Source: Streptomyces virginiae (GTDB taxonomy: Bacteria; Actinomycetota; Actinomycetes; Streptomycetales; Streptomycetaceae). From it: DNA of 64,000 nucleotides. Shown here piece after piece: positions 15,861 through 24,998 of this stretch (its first letter is position 1; the number at the start of each line of letters is the position of its first letter). The stretch lies in the NCBI RefSeq assembly GCF_000720455.1, contig NZ_JOAK01000001.1, positions 434,001 to 498,000 on the forward strand. The letters are read 5' to 3'. The translations under genes were made by a program, and so were the position numbers. The notes below the pieces were generated by a model, which did no database searches, was not told the DNA's origin, and saw only the letters and a list, made by a program, of their open reading frames with translations.

Positions 15861-18152
15861 TTACGGGCCCTGGCCGCCGATCACGGCGCCCGGGTCGATC
15901 GTGATCCCGGGGAAGGGGGTGTCCGGTCCGCCGGTGCCGCCGCCCGTGGCGCCGCCGCCCGGGCCGCCCGTCTGGCCTGCGGTCTGACCGCCCGGCCGTC
16001 CGCCGGGCTTGCCGTCGCCGCCGGGCTTGCCGGGCCGGCTCGGATTGGTGGACGGCTTGTTGCCGCGGGAGCCGCCGGAGGGGACGCTCGGTTCGGCGAT
16101 GTGGACCGTGGCGAAGCGCAGGGCCTCGCGGCCGGACAGCGCGCCCGTGATCGCGTCCTTCCAGATCGGGCCGGGCAGGCCACCGCCGAAGACCTTCTCG
16201 AAGGGCTTGCCGCCGATCACGATGTTCTCCATCGTGATCTTCTTCGCGCCGCCCGAGCCGACCCACACCGCGCCGGAGACGTTCGGGGTGTAGCCGACGA
16301 ACCAGGCGTTGTAGCGGGAGTCCGTCGTACCGGTCTTGCCCGCGCTGTCGCGGTCGGTCAGGCCGGCCCGCTCACCGGTACCGGAGTCGACCACGCCGCT
16401 CAGCAGGGTGTTGATGGTGTCGGCGGTGTTCTGCGACATCGCCCGCTCGCACTTGGTCTTGGGCACCGCGAGCGCCTTGCCGTGCGCGTCGGTGATCGAC
16501 TCGATGGCGACCGGGGTGCAGTAGACGCCGCGGTTGGCGAAGGCCGCGTAGGCGTTGGCCATCGTCAGCGGGGACATCTCCTCCGAGCCGAGCGCGATGG
16601 CGGGGCCGTCGGCCAGCTTCGCGCCGCTCGCCGGGACCACGCCGAGCTTCTGCGCCATCTCCGACACCGGGCACAGGCCGATCTCGGAGATCATCTCGAC
16701 GAAGTAGGTGTTGATCGACTTCTCCATCGCCGTACGCAGCGCGTACGGGCCGACCTCGTCCTCGGTCTCGTTCTCCGCGGATTCCTTCTGGGTGTTGACG
16801 TACTGCGAGCCGTCGCAGCGGGAGATCGGGCTCGGGTAGTCCATCTTGTTCGGGGCCCCGTAGACCTTCGTCGGCGGCATGCCCCGCTCCAGGGCGGCGG
16901 CGGCGATGAACGGCTTGAAGGTCGAACCGACCTGGAAGCCGAAGTTCGAGCCGCCCATCCGCTTGTCCACGGAGTAGTTGATCTGCGTCTCGTTCTTGCC
17001 GAAGCCGTACGGCTTGGACTGGCCCATCGCCAGCACCCGTCCGGTGCCCGGCTGGACCATGGTCACAGCCGTCGCGATGGAGTCCTCCTGGTAGACGTGG
17101 TCCTTGATCGACTCGTTGGCCGCGTCCTGCGACTGCGGGTCCAGGGTCGTGCGTACGGTCAGGCCGCCCTTGTTCCAGAGCTTCGCCCGCTCCTCGCGCG
17201 TCTTGCCGAAGACCGGGTCGGTCAGGAAGGAGTTGCGCACGTAGTCGCAGAAGAAGCCCGCGCCCTTGACCGCCGTGATGCAGCCGTTCTTGGGCCTGGT
17301 GACCTTCAGGGCGACCGGCTTGGCCTTCGCGGCGTCGGCCTCCGCCTGGGAGACGTCCTTGGTGTCGGCCATCCGCTGGAGGACGACGTTGCGGCGCTTC
17401 GTCGCCTCCTGGTTGTCGTTCACCGGGTCGTAGCGGCTCGGCGACTGCACGACGCCCGCCAGCAGCGCGGACTCGTCCAGGGTGAGGTCCTTGGCCGGCT
17501 TGCTGAAGTAGCGCTGGGCCGCGGACTCGATGCCGTAGGCCTGCTGGCCGAAGTAGGTGATGTTGAGGTAGTTCTCGAGGATCTTCTTCTTCCCGAGCTC
17601 CTCCTCGACCTGGATCGAGTACTTCAGCTCGCGGATCTTGCGGCCGAGGCTCTTCTCCTGGGCCTCGCGCACCTTGGTCTCGTCGTCGCCGGCCTCTTCG
17701 ACGAACACGTTCTTCACGTACTGCTGGGTGAGCGTGGACGCGCCCTGCGCCGCCCCGCCCTCCTGCGCGTTGCGGTTGACCGCGCGCAGGATGCCCTTGA
17801 GGTCGACCGCGCCGTGCTCGTAGAAGCGCGAGTCCTCGATCGCGACGATCGCCTTCTGCATGTACGGCGAGATCGACGTGAGCGGGACCACCTGCCGGTC
17901 ACGCGAATAGACGGTGGCGATCAAGCCACCCTCGGCGTCCAGAATCGTGGTCCGCTGGCTCAGCGGTGGAGTCTTGAGATTGGCCGGGATCTCGTCGAAT
18001 CCCTCGACCGTGCCCTTGGCGGCCAGTCCCAGGGCGCCTGCAGCCGGAATCGCCATGCCCGCCAGCACGACTCCGGAGAGAACCGACACCCCGAGGAACT
18101 TGGCGGCCTGCTGGCTCCCGGTGAGCCCGCCGCCCGAGCGCTTCTTTCCCAT
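15861..18152 (-). CDS. Bifunctional penicillin-binding protein (class A PBP)
   Basis: 763 aa. A short cytosolic stretch and a TM helix (about residues 19-45) are followed by a GT51 transglycosylase domain with E-D-S-R-F-Y-E-H-G (catalytic Glu106), G-A-S-T-L-T-Q-Q and R-K-I-R-E-L-K. The transpeptidase domain has S-T-F-K (Ser about 409), S-I-N and K-T-G-T (about 605). A Gly/Pro-rich low-complexity C-terminal tail is extracellular. It polymerises and cross-links peptidoglycan. ATG 18152 is chosen over GTG 18185 because it gives the conserved M-G-K-K-R-S start. It is divergent from wblA. Confidence 0.95.
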   Translation of the reverse strand: MGKKRSGGGLTGSQQAAKFLGVSVLSGVVLAGMAIPAAGALGLAAKGTVEGFDEIPANLKTPPLSQRTTILDAEGGLIATVYSRDRQVVPLTSISPYMQKAIVAIEDSRFYEHGAVDLKGILRAVNRNAQEGGAAQGASTLTQQYVKNVFVEEAGDDETKVREAQEKSLGRKIRELKYSIQVEEELGKKKILENYLNITYFGQQAYGIESAAQRYFSKPAKDLTLDESALLAGVVQSPSRYDPVNDNQEATKRRNVVLQRMADTKDVSQAEADAAKAKPVALKVTRPKNGCITAVKGAGFFCDYVRNSFLTDPVFGKTREERAKLWNKGGLTVRTTLDPQSQDAANESIKDHVYQEDSIATAVTMVQPGTGRVLAMGQSKPYGFGKNETQINYSVDKRMGGSNFGFQVGSTFKPFIAAAALERGMPPTKVYGAPNKMDYPSPISRCDGSQYVNTQKESAENETEDEVGPYALRTAMEKSINTYFVEMISEIGLCPVSEMAQKLGVVPASGAKLADGPAIALGSEEMSPLTMANAYAAFANRGVYCTPVAIESITDAHGKALAVPKTKCERAMSQNTADTINTLLSGVVDSGTGERAGLTDRDSAGKTGTTDSRYNAWFVGYTPNVSGAVWVGSGGAKKITMENIVIGGKPFEKVFGGGLPGPIWKDAITGALSGREALRFATVHIAEPSVPSGGSRGNKPSTNPSRPGKPGGDGKPGGRPGGQTAGQTGGPGGGATGGGTGGPDTPFPGITIDPGAVIGGQGP

Positions 18153-18537
18153 GGAGGGCAGCCTACGTTCTGATTCGCCGGACACACGCGAATGCCTTGG
18201 CCTAAGCTGTCCCCAACTGTCACAGCAGTCCGGTGCGACATCAACCCCTCGGCTTGATTTTCACCCTTCCCGAATGGGGTGGACTGATGTCCGAATCTCG
18301 CTGCCCCGGTGAACTCGATCTGCCGATTGCACCCGAATCGTCGGAATGGTCGGGCATGTCGCCGGATCACTCCGTCGGGTGATCTGCCGCTTACCCATAG
18401 TCCGTTCGGACCATTCAAGATTGGGCCCGTCGGGGGTGTTGCACTGTGCCCGCCTTCCGTAACGTCCTCAACTGGCAGCGGTGAATATGCCGCTACCGCC
18501 GTGGGGGAGCCTCGATTCGGGAGAGGACGGCGCCGGG
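18153..18537. promoter_or_regulatory. Divergent control region of the PBP gene and wblA
   Basis: This 385-bp stretch has no gene and is less GC-rich than its flanks. Near-palindromic GTCCGTTCGGAC at 18400-18411 is an operator candidate. TTGCAC near 18440 with TAACGT about 15 bp downstream is a weak promoter candidate for wblA, which would give a leader of roughly 70 nt. GAGAGGA at 18521-18527 is the wblA ribosome-binding site. Confidence 0.4.
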
Positions 18538-18888
18538 ATGGGCTGGGTTACCGACTGGAGTGCGCAGGCAGCCTGCCGCACTACCGATCCGGATGAACTG
18601 TTCGTTCAAGGAGCGGCACAGAACAGGGCCAAGGCGGTGTGCACCGGATGTCCGGTGCGGACCGAATGCCTGGCCGATGCGCTCGACAACCGCGTCGAGT
18701 TCGGCGTGTGGGGCGGAATGACCGAGCGGGAACGACGTGCGCTGTTGCGCCGGCGTCCCACCGTCACCTCGTGGCGACGGCTGCTCGAAACCGCCCGTAC
18801 GGAGTACGAGCGCAGCACGGGCATCCTCACCATGGATGCAGACGCGGAGATCGACGTTCCGTACGAGACGTACGCGGCAGCCGGGTAG
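18538..18888 (+). CDS. wblA: WhiB-like developmental regulator WblA
   Basis: 116 aa. Four iron-sulphur ligands C13, C35, C38 and C44 and the G-V-W-G-G turn (about residues 56-60) define the Wbl family, and the flanking sequence is the near-invariant streptomycete WblA. In Streptomyces WblA acts as a pleiotropic regulator required for sporulation and generally represses antibiotic production, binding DNA with the principal sigma factor. ATG 18538 is chosen for its spacing to GAGAGGA and the M-G-W-V-T-D start. It is convergent with the ArsA-type ATPase pair. Confidence 0.96.
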   Translation: MGWVTDWSAQAACRTTDPDELFVQGAAQNRAKAVCTGCPVRTECLADALDNRVEFGVWGGMTERERRALLRRRPTVTSWRRLLETARTEYERSTGILTMDADAEIDVPYETYAAAG

Positions 18889-18918
18889 AACACGCGGCCG
18901 CCACCTTCGTACGAACGC

Positions 18919-20181
18919 CTACGCTCCGGCCGGCACCCCGGCCGCGAGTCGTTCTCCGATGGCCCGCAGCCCGGCGAGGTCGTGCACATCGCCGGGCAGG
19001 GCGGCCACTTCGGCCACCGCCACCTCTGGGTGAAGCGAGGTGAAGCGATCACGCGTGCGCTGCTCACGCGCGATCACCTGCATCCGTTCGGCGTGCAGGC
19101 GCAGCAGTCCTGCCGTGATCCGGTCGACGGCCGTGGTGTCGTCATCGGCGCCGGGGGGTTCGGCGGCCGTGTCACGAAGTCCAGCTTTCCCGGACTCCTG
19201 ATCGACAATGCCGCCTTCTTCAAGATTCTCTGCGGCGGCCAACGCCCGTTCGGCGGACAGCTGGTCGGCGCCGCTGCCGTGCACCCGGTTGAGCACCAGA
19301 CCGGCCAGCGGCATGCGCTCCGCGGCAAGCCGCTCCACGAAGTACGCGGCCTCGCGCAGGGCGTCCGGTTCGGGCGCGGCGACCACCAGGAAGGCCGTAC
19401 CGGGTGCCTGGAGCAGCCGGAAGGTCGCGTCGGCGCGCGTGCGGAAGCCGCCGAACATCGTGTCCATCGCCGCCACGAAGGTCTGTACGTCCTTCAGCAG
19501 CGAAGCGCCCATCAGCTTGCTGAGGGTGCCGGTCATCATCGACATGCCGACGTTGAGGAACTTCATCCCGGCCCGGCCGCCGACCTTCGCCGGAGCCATC
19601 AGCACCCTGATGAACTTCCCGTCCAGGAAGGACCCGAGACGTTTCGGCGCGTCCAGGAAGTCCAGTGCCGACCGGCTCGGCGGGGTGTCCACGATGATCA
19701 GGTCCCAGTCGTCCCGGGCCCGCAGCTGCCCGAGCTTCTCCATCGCCATGTACTCCTGCGTGCCCGCGAATCCGGCCGACAGCGACTGGTAGAAGGGGTT
19801 CGCGAGGATGGCCCGGGCGCGTTCGGCGTCCGCGTGCGCTTCGACGATCTCGTCGAAGGTGCGCTTCATGTCCAGCATCATGGCGTGCAGTTCGCCGCCG
19901 TCCTCGCCGGCGCCCGCGACCCTTCGCGGGGTGTTGTCCAGCGAGTCGATGCCCATCGACTGCGCGAGCCGCCGCGCCGGGTCGATGGTCAGCACGACCG
20001 CTTTCCGCCCGCGCGCGGCCGCCCGTACGCCCAGTGCCGCGGCCGTGGTGGTCTTGCCGACGCCGCCCGCCCCGCAGCACACGATGATGCGGGTCTCCCG
20101 GTCGTCCAGCAGCCGGTCGACCGCCAGCGGCGGCGGAGTGTCCAGGCCCACCGTGTCCACTCCCTCGCGTCCCTCGCTCAT
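18919..20181 (-). CDS. ArsA/GET3-type P-loop ATPase (second of pair)
   Basis: 420 aa. A deviant Walker A, G-A-G-G-V-G-K-T-T (residues 37-45), is followed by T-I-D-P-A-R-R, a D-T-P-P-S switch II region and a C-terminal helical domain. The family binds ATP as a dimer and moves or chaperones clients. No arsenite-binding cysteine set or arsR/arsB gene is nearby, so arsenic export is unlikely. Its start overlaps the stop of the upstream paralogue (ATGA), so the pair probably forms a heterodimer. Equivalent paired genes sit beside WhiB-like genes in other actinobacteria. Confidence 0.85.
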   Translation of the reverse strand: MSEGREGVDTVGLDTPPPLAVDRLLDDRETRIIVCCGAGGVGKTTTAAALGVRAAARGRKAVVLTIDPARRLAQSMGIDSLDNTPRRVAGAGEDGGELHAMMLDMKRTFDEIVEAHADAERARAILANPFYQSLSAGFAGTQEYMAMEKLGQLRARDDWDLIIVDTPPSRSALDFLDAPKRLGSFLDGKFIRVLMAPAKVGGRAGMKFLNVGMSMMTGTLSKLMGASLLKDVQTFVAAMDTMFGGFRTRADATFRLLQAPGTAFLVVAAPEPDALREAAYFVERLAAERMPLAGLVLNRVHGSGADQLSAERALAAAENLEEGGIVDQESGKAGLRDTAAEPPGADDDTTAVDRITAGLLRLHAERMQVIAREQRTRDRFTSLHPEVAVAEVAALPGDVHDLAGLRAIGERLAAGVPAGA

Positions 20182-21158
20182 TCGGCCACCGACTGCTTCC
20201 GGAGTTCCTTGGCCAGCTCGTACAGCCCGGCCAGGTCCATCCCCGCCCCGAGCAGGGGCAGTTCGTACGTCGGCAGGTCCAGGCCCGCCAGTACGGCGCG
20301 CTGCGCGCGCTCCAGCTCCACCCGGCCCGCGTGCTCGGAGGCCTGCGCGAGCAGCGGCTCGACCAGCCGCTCGGCCAGCCCGCCGCGGCGCGCGCCGCCC
20401 AGGCCCGCCCGCGACAGCGCCTTCGCGACCCCGGCGCGGTGCTCCTCGGCCGCGGTGCGCAGGGTGTCCTCGTCGAGGTGGTGCGGGCGGACCATGTTGA
20501 CGACGACCCGGCCCACGGGCAGCCCCGCCTCGCGCAGTTCCTCGATGCCGTCCGCGGTCTCCTGGACGGGCATCTCCTCCAGGAGGGTGACCAGGTGCAC
20601 CGCCGTCTCGGGGGACTTGAGCACCTTCATCACGGCCTGCGCCTGGTTGTGGATCGGGCCGAACCGGGCCAGGCCCGCCACCTCGTCGTTGACGTTCAGG
20701 AACCGGGTGATGCGCCCGGTCGGCGGCGCGTCCATGATCACGTGGTCGTAGACGTACTGGCCGGCCTTGTCCTTGCGGCGCACCGCCTCGCACGCCTTGC
20801 CGGTCAGCAGCACGTCGCGCAGGCCCGGGGCGATGGTCGTGGCGAAGTCGATGGCGCCGAGCTTCTTGAGCGCGCGTCCGGCGGAGCCGAGCTTGTAGAA
20901 CATCTGGAGGTAGTCCAGCAGCGCCCGTTCGGCGTCGATGGCGAGCGCGAAGACCTCGCCCCCGCCGGGTGCCACCGCGATCTTCCGCTCCTCGTAGGGG
21001 AGCGCCTCGGCGCCGAAGAGCTGCGCGAGCCCCTGCCTGCCCTCGACCTCCACCAGAAGAGTCCGTCTGCCCTCGCGCGCGAGGGCAAGCGCGAGTGCCG
21101 CGGCGACCGTGGTCTTGCCGGTGCCGCCCTTGCCGCTGACCACCTGGAGCCTGCTCAC
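20178..21158 (-). CDS. ArsA/GET3-type P-loop ATPase (first of pair)
   Basis: 326 aa from GTG 21158, chosen because it gives M-S-R-L-Q-V-V with the canonical G-K-G-G-T-G-K-T-T (residues 9-17) right after. Other motifs are V-E-V-E-G-R and M-D-A-P-P-T-G-R. It is shorter than its partner and lacks the long insert, as usual for the first member of the pair. There is little ribosome-binding sequence. It is divergent from the DUF4177-RidA operon, 72 bp away. Confidence 0.85.
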   Translation of the reverse strand: MSRLQVVSGKGGTGKTTVAAALALALAREGRRTLLVEVEGRQGLAQLFGAEALPYEERKIAVAPGGGEVFALAIDAERALLDYLQMFYKLGSAGRALKKLGAIDFATTIAPGLRDVLLTGKACEAVRRKDKAGQYVYDHVIMDAPPTGRITRFLNVNDEVAGLARFGPIHNQAQAVMKVLKSPETAVHLVTLLEEMPVQETADGIEELREAGLPVGRVVVNMVRPHHLDEDTLRTAAEEHRAGVAKALSRAGLGGARRGGLAERLVEPLLAQASEHAGRVELERAQRAVLAGLDLPTYELPLLGAGMDLAGLYELAKELRKQSVAE

Positions 21159-21230
21159 ATCGCCCGAGCCTAACCACTCGGGTCCCGGGGCGCGCATGAG
21201 CCCCGCATCTCAGGCACTACCCTCGCTCCC

Positions 21231-21392
21231 ATGACCAAGAAGTTCGAATACGCGACGGTCCCGCTGCTGGTCCACGCCACCAAGCAGATCCTGGACACCT
21301 GGGGCGAGGACGGCTGGGAGCTCGTCCAGGTCGTGCCCGGCCCGAACAACCCCGAGCAGCTCGTGGCCTACCTCAAGCGGGAGAAGGCATGA
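21231..21392 (+). CDS. DUF4177 small protein, 53 aa
   Basis: Starts M-T-K-K-F-E-Y-A-T-V-P-L and contains G-E-D-G-W-E-L-V-Q-V, the DUF4177 hallmark, ending L-K-R-E-K-A. Its stop overlaps the RidA start (ATGA), giving tight coupling. Function unknown. Confidence 0.85.
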   Translation: MTKKFEYATVPLLVHATKQILDTWGEDGWELVQVVPGPNNPEQLVAYLKREKA

Positions 21393-21862
21393 GCGGCGTC
21401 GTCGACGCGAAGCTGGCCGAGCTCGGCCTGACCCTGCCCGAGGTCGTCCCGCCGCTGGCCACGTACCAGCCGGCCGTGCGCTCGGGTGCCTACGTCTACA
21501 CCGCGGGCCAGCTCCCGATGGTCAAGGGCAGCATGCCGGTCACCGGCAAGGTCGGCGCCGAGGTCTCGCCGGAGCAGGCCAAGGAACTGGCCGCCACCTG
21601 CGCGCTGAACGCCCTGGCCGCCGTCAAGTCGGTCGTCGGTGACCTCGACAAGATCGCGCGTGTCGTGAAGGTCGTCGGCTTCGTCGCCTCGGCCCCCGAC
21701 TTCACGGGCCAGCCCGGCGTGCTGAACGGCGCGAGCGAGCTGCTGGGCGCCGTCCTCGGCGAGAAGGGCGTGCACGCCCGCAGCGCCGTCGGTGTGGCGG
21801 TCCTGCCGCTCGACGCGCCCGTCGAGGTCGAGATCCAGGTCGAGCTGGTCCCCGGAGCCTGA
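21389..21862 (+). CDS. RidA family protein
   Basis: 157 aa, a longer RidA/YjgF subfamily. Visible family features are P-A-V-R-S-G-A-Y-V-Y-T-A-G-Q-L-P, N-A-L-A-A-V-K and a C-terminal V-E-V-E-I-Q-V-E-L-V. Classical RidA enzymes deaminate reactive enamines from PLP enzymes. This subgroup lacks the classic C-terminal I-E-x-x-A-x-A motif, so the activity is not certain. Confidence 0.85.
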   Translation: MSGVVDAKLAELGLTLPEVVPPLATYQPAVRSGAYVYTAGQLPMVKGSMPVTGKVGAEVSPEQAKELAATCALNALAAVKSVVGDLDKIARVVKVVGFVASAPDFTGQPGVLNGASELLGAVLGEKGVHARSAVGVAVLPLDAPVEVEIQVELVPGA

Positions 21863-21885
21863 CCCCTGCGGTGAGCCGTACGCAT

Positions 21886-21909
21886 CCGGGTGGCGGCGCC
21901 GCCACCCGG
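21886..21909. terminator. GC-rich palindrome after ridA
   Basis: A perfect 24-bp palindrome (12-bp half-sites, CCGGGTGGCGGC and its complement) lies 24 bp after the RidA stop; it has no T-tract. It probably ends the DUF4177-RidA transcript. Confidence 0.6.
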
Positions 21910-22064
21910 ACTGCGCCCCGGCGCCGGGCCCGGCCCCCGTGGGCTTTGCCCGGAGCGGGGCGCGGGCCGGGGCGCCGTCCAGCCCGGCCGCACGTCGCGC
22001 GGCGCGCGGCGGGTGCCGGGAGGGGGCCCTCGAACATCGGGCCGGATGGCCGTAGCATCCGGCC

Positions 22065-22967
22065 ATGCCGAATGGTCAGCAGCAGCCCCCCGCCGGGGGC
22101 CAGTGGTACCCGCCCGAATGGCCCGACCGCATCCGCGCGCTCGCGGACGGCTCGCTCACCCCGGTGCCACCGCGGCTCGCCGCCACCGTGATGCTCCTGC
22201 GCGACACCCCGGACGGCGGCCCCGTCGTCCACATGCTGCGCAGACGGGCCTCCATGGCCTTCGCCGGCGGCGCGTACGCCTATCCGGGCGGTGGGGTCGA
22301 CCCGCGCGACGAGGAGCACCACGTCGGCTGGGCGGGGCCCTCCCAGGCGGACTGGGCGGCCCGGCTCGGGACCGATCCCCGCACCGCCCAGGCCATCGTG
22401 TGCGGCGCCGTACGGGAGACCTTCGAGGAGGCGGGCGTCCTGCTCGCCGGCCCGGCCCCGGACACGGTCGTCGGCGACACCACCGGCGACGACTGGGAGG
22501 CGGACCGGCAGGCCCTCGTGGCGCGCGAGCTGTCCTTCGCGGACTTCCTCCACCGCCGCGGCCTGTGGCTGCGCTCCGACCTGCTCGGTGCGTGGGCCCG
22601 CTGGATCACCCCCGAGTTCGAGCCGCGCCGCTACGACACCTGGTTCTTCGTCGCCGCCCTCCCCGAGGGGCAGCGCACCCGCAACGCCTCCACCGAGGCC
22701 GACCGGACCGTATGGATCCGCCCGGCCGACGCGGCCGACGGTTACGACAAGGGCGAGCTGCTGATGATGCCGCCCACCATCTCCACCCTGCGCTCCCTGG
22801 AGCCGTACGGGAGCGCCGCGGACGCGCTCACCGCGGCCGCTGCCCAGGACCTCGCCCCGGTGCTGGCCCAGGCCGTGCTGGAGGGCGGCGAGGTGGTGCT
22901 CAGCTGGCCGGGCCACGACGAGTTCACCAAGCGCGTCCGCCTCGGCCGTCCCGGAGGCCCCGCATGA
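22065..22967 (+). CDS. Nudix hydrolase (NUDT19/acyl-CoA-type)
   Basis: 300 aa. The Nudix box is split by an insertion: G-G-G-V-D-P-R near residue 72, then R-E-T-F-E-E-A-G-V-L-L near residue 120 with the metal-binding R-E-x2-E-E. This extended box and the P-P-R/L-A-A-T-V-M-L-L-R N-terminus match the NUDT19-like group, often active on CoA derivatives. It begins an operon: its stop overlaps the MBL gene (ATGA). Confidence 0.88.
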   Translation: MPNGQQQPPAGGQWYPPEWPDRIRALADGSLTPVPPRLAATVMLLRDTPDGGPVVHMLRRRASMAFAGGAYAYPGGGVDPRDEEHHVGWAGPSQADWAARLGTDPRTAQAIVCGAVRETFEEAGVLLAGPAPDTVVGDTTGDDWEADRQALVARELSFADFLHRRGLWLRSDLLGAWARWITPEFEPRRYDTWFFVAALPEGQRTRNASTEADRTVWIRPADAADGYDKGELLMMPPTISTLRSLEPYGSAADALTAAAAQDLAPVLAQAVLEGGEVVLSWPGHDEFTKRVRLGRPGGPA

Positions 22968-23809
22968 GCGACGCCGCCGCACTGCCGGGACAGCCCCGCG
23001 GATTCGTCACCTCCGGGCCTGCGACCGCCCGCGCGGTGAACGTCCTGGCCCCCAACGCCTCCGCGATGACCCTGGACGGCACCAACACCTGGCTGGTGTC
23101 CGAGCCCGGCTCGGACCTGGCCGTCGTCATCGACCCCGGACCGCTGGACGAGGCACACCTGCGGGCGGTCGTCGCCACCGCCGAGGAGGCGGGCAAGCGG
23201 GTCGCGCTCACCCTGCTCACCCACGGCCACCCCGACCACGCGGAGGGCGCCGGCCGCTTCGCCGAGCTCACCGGTACCAAGGTCCGCGCGCTGGACCCGG
23301 CCCTGCGGCTCGGCGACGAGGGCCTGGCCGCCGGGGACGTGATCCGGACCGGCGGGCTGGAGCTGCGCGTCGTCCCGACCCCCGGCCACACCAGCGACTC
23401 GCTCTGCTTCCACCTGCCGGCCGACCGGGCGGTGCTGACCGGCGACACCATCCTCGGCCGCGGCACCACGGTGGTCGCGCACCCCGACGGCCGCCTCGGC
23501 GACTACCTGGACTCCCTGCGCCGCCTGCGCTCGCTCACGGTGGACGACGGGGTGCACACGGTCCTGCCGGGGCACGGGCCGGTCCTGGAGGACGCGCAGG
23601 GCGCCGTCGAGTACTACCTGGCCCACCGGGCGCACCGGCTGGCGCAGGTCGAGACGGCCGTCGAGAACGGCTTCACCACCCCCGAGGCGGTCGTCGCCCA
23701 GGTGTACGTGGACGTGGACCGCTCCCTGTGGCCGGCGGCGCAGTGGTCCGTCCGGGCCCAGCTCGAGTACCTTCAAGATCACGGACTGATCCCCGGAGGG
23801 CCCGAATGA
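22964..23809 (+). CDS. MBL-fold metallohydrolase (LACTB2-like)
   Basis: 281 aa. Metal ligands H87, H89, D91 and H92 lie in T-H-G-H-P-D-H, followed by T-P-G-H-T, T-G-D-T-I-L-G and L-P-G-H-G. The C-terminal winged-helix-like extension with E-Y-Y-L-A-H-R is that of LACTB2/beta-lactamase-like 2 proteins, which include RNA endonucleases. Coupled by ATGA overlaps to both neighbours. Confidence 0.88.
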   Translation: MSDAAALPGQPRGFVTSGPATARAVNVLAPNASAMTLDGTNTWLVSEPGSDLAVVIDPGPLDEAHLRAVVATAEEAGKRVALTLLTHGHPDHAEGAGRFAELTGTKVRALDPALRLGDEGLAAGDVIRTGGLELRVVPTPGHTSDSLCFHLPADRAVLTGDTILGRGTTVVAHPDGRLGDYLDSLRRLRSLTVDDGVHTVLPGHGPVLEDAQGAVEYYLAHRAHRLAQVETAVENGFTTPEAVVAQVYVDVDRSLWPAAQWSVRAQLEYLQDHGLIPGGPE

Positions 23810-24108
23810 ACACCGTGTTCCTGCTCGTGATGCTGATAGGCACGGCCGGGTGGATCACCTCGACCGTGTCCCTGCGCGTGAAGAGCCTCCAGCTGCAGGC
23901 GGAACGGGCGGAGCGCCGTCTGGCGCTGCTGCTGGACCACCTGGGCATCGAGGAGCCGGAGCCGGCGGGCATGGACGAGGTGCGGGCCCTGATCCGGGAG
24001 GACCGGCTGATCTCGGCGATCAAGAGCTACCGCCGCATCACCGGCGCGGGCCTGGCGGAGGCCAAGCTGGCCGTCGAGGCCCTCGCCCTCACCGTCAAGA
24101 AGGACTAG
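23806..24108 (+). CDS. Membrane-anchored ribosomal L7/L12 C-terminal-like protein
   Basis: 100 aa, coupled to the MBL gene by ATGA. Residues 4-24 form one hydrophobic helix, then a charged coiled segment (L-Q-A-E-R-A-E-R-R-L) leads to a motif like the L7/L12 C-terminal domain: I-K-x-Y-R-x-I-T-G-A-G-L-A-E-A-K-x-x-V-E. True L7/L12 lacks a membrane anchor, so this is not the ribosomal stalk protein. Function unknown. Confidence 0.75.
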   Translation: MNTVFLLVMLIGTAGWITSTVSLRVKSLQLQAERAERRLALLLDHLGIEEPEPAGMDEVRALIREDRLISAIKSYRRITGAGLAEAKLAVEALALTVKKD

Positions 24109-24904
24109 GGCGCGTCTTGGTGCCGTGGCGCGCCGTGTACTCGTCCGCGAGCCACGGCCCGAGGTCCTCGACGTAACCGCGCGGCACGGCCGGGTCCTCG
24201 ACCGGATCCAGGGCCACCGCGGCCGCGGCCCGCATCTGGGCGGCGCGCTCGGGGTAGTAGGCGCCGAAGACCTCCGCGGACTCGGTCAGATCGCTGGTCC
24301 AGCCGCCCCACCGCGGCATGACCAGGGTGAATCCCGTGCGCACCAGGCGCCGGGCGAACAGGCGGCTCAGCCGCCGGTACTCCTCCGGGGCGACGGCCTC
24401 CCTCAGCCTCGTGCGCCACGCGGGCAGGAGCGCGGCGAGGTCGCCGTTGGTCTCACGGGCGAGCAGGCTGTCCGGGCGGTAGCGGGGCAGGTGCTCGGCC
24501 AGGTCCGCGCCGAGCAGCGGGGTGCACAGGCAGGCGAGGAACCAGCCCAGGTCGAATCGTTCCTCCTCGCTCAGCACGGTGCCCTTGTCGTGGAGCAGCA
24601 CACCGACCCCGTCGATCTGCTCGAAGTCCTCGTCGATGCCGCGCGCGAGGACCTCGGCGGTGTCGCGGTCCTCGTCCGAGGGCGCGCGGTGCAGGACGAG
24701 CAGCAGGTCGAGGTCGGAGCGCCCGGGCACCGCGGTGCCGCGCGGCACGGACCCGTACAGGTACGCGCTGTGCAGCCGCCGCCCGTACGCCTCGGCCGTG
24801 CGCTCGCGCGCGGCGGCCACGACCTCGCGGAACTCGCCCTGTACCTGCCCGAGGGAGCCCTCCCGCTCGAAGTACCCGTACGCGTCCAGACCCCTGTGCT
24901 CCAT
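24095..24904 (-). CDS. Nucleotidyltransferase, aminoglycoside adenylyltransferase-like (DUF4111-type)
   Basis: 269 aa. The nucleotidyltransferase motif Y-L-Y-G-S-V-P-R-G-T-A with S-D-L-D-L-L-L after 13 residues gives the two catalytic aspartates. A helical C-terminal half resembles the DUF4111 region of AadA-type enzymes. Whether it acts on an antibiotic is not known; it could be a general nucleotidyltransferase. ATG 24904 is used. The 3' end overlaps the L7/L12-like gene by 14 bp in convergent orientation. Confidence 0.75.
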   Translation of the reverse strand: MEHRGLDAYGYFEREGSLGQVQGEFREVVAAARERTAEAYGRRLHSAYLYGSVPRGTAVPGRSDLDLLLVLHRAPSDEDRDTAEVLARGIDEDFEQIDGVGVLLHDKGTVLSEEERFDLGWFLACLCTPLLGADLAEHLPRYRPDSLLARETNGDLAALLPAWRTRLREAVAPEEYRRLSRLFARRLVRTGFTLVMPRWGGWTSDLTESAEVFGAYYPERAAQMRAAAAVALDPVEDPAVPRGYVEDLGPWLADEYTARHGTKTRPSPS

Positions 24905-24998
24905 GCTTCCACTGTGCACAGGTCGGCCCCGTAGGCGTACGAGGCGCGGGGGCCCGGGGGACACGACCCCCGCCGATGGAGTCGCGGCGGGTACGCGG

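Noticed and set aside
18919..21158. Arsenite export operon suggested by the ArsA-like genes
   Set aside because: No arsR, arsB, arsC or cysteine metal site is present; the genes are the GET3/ArsA-type pair typical of actinobacteria.
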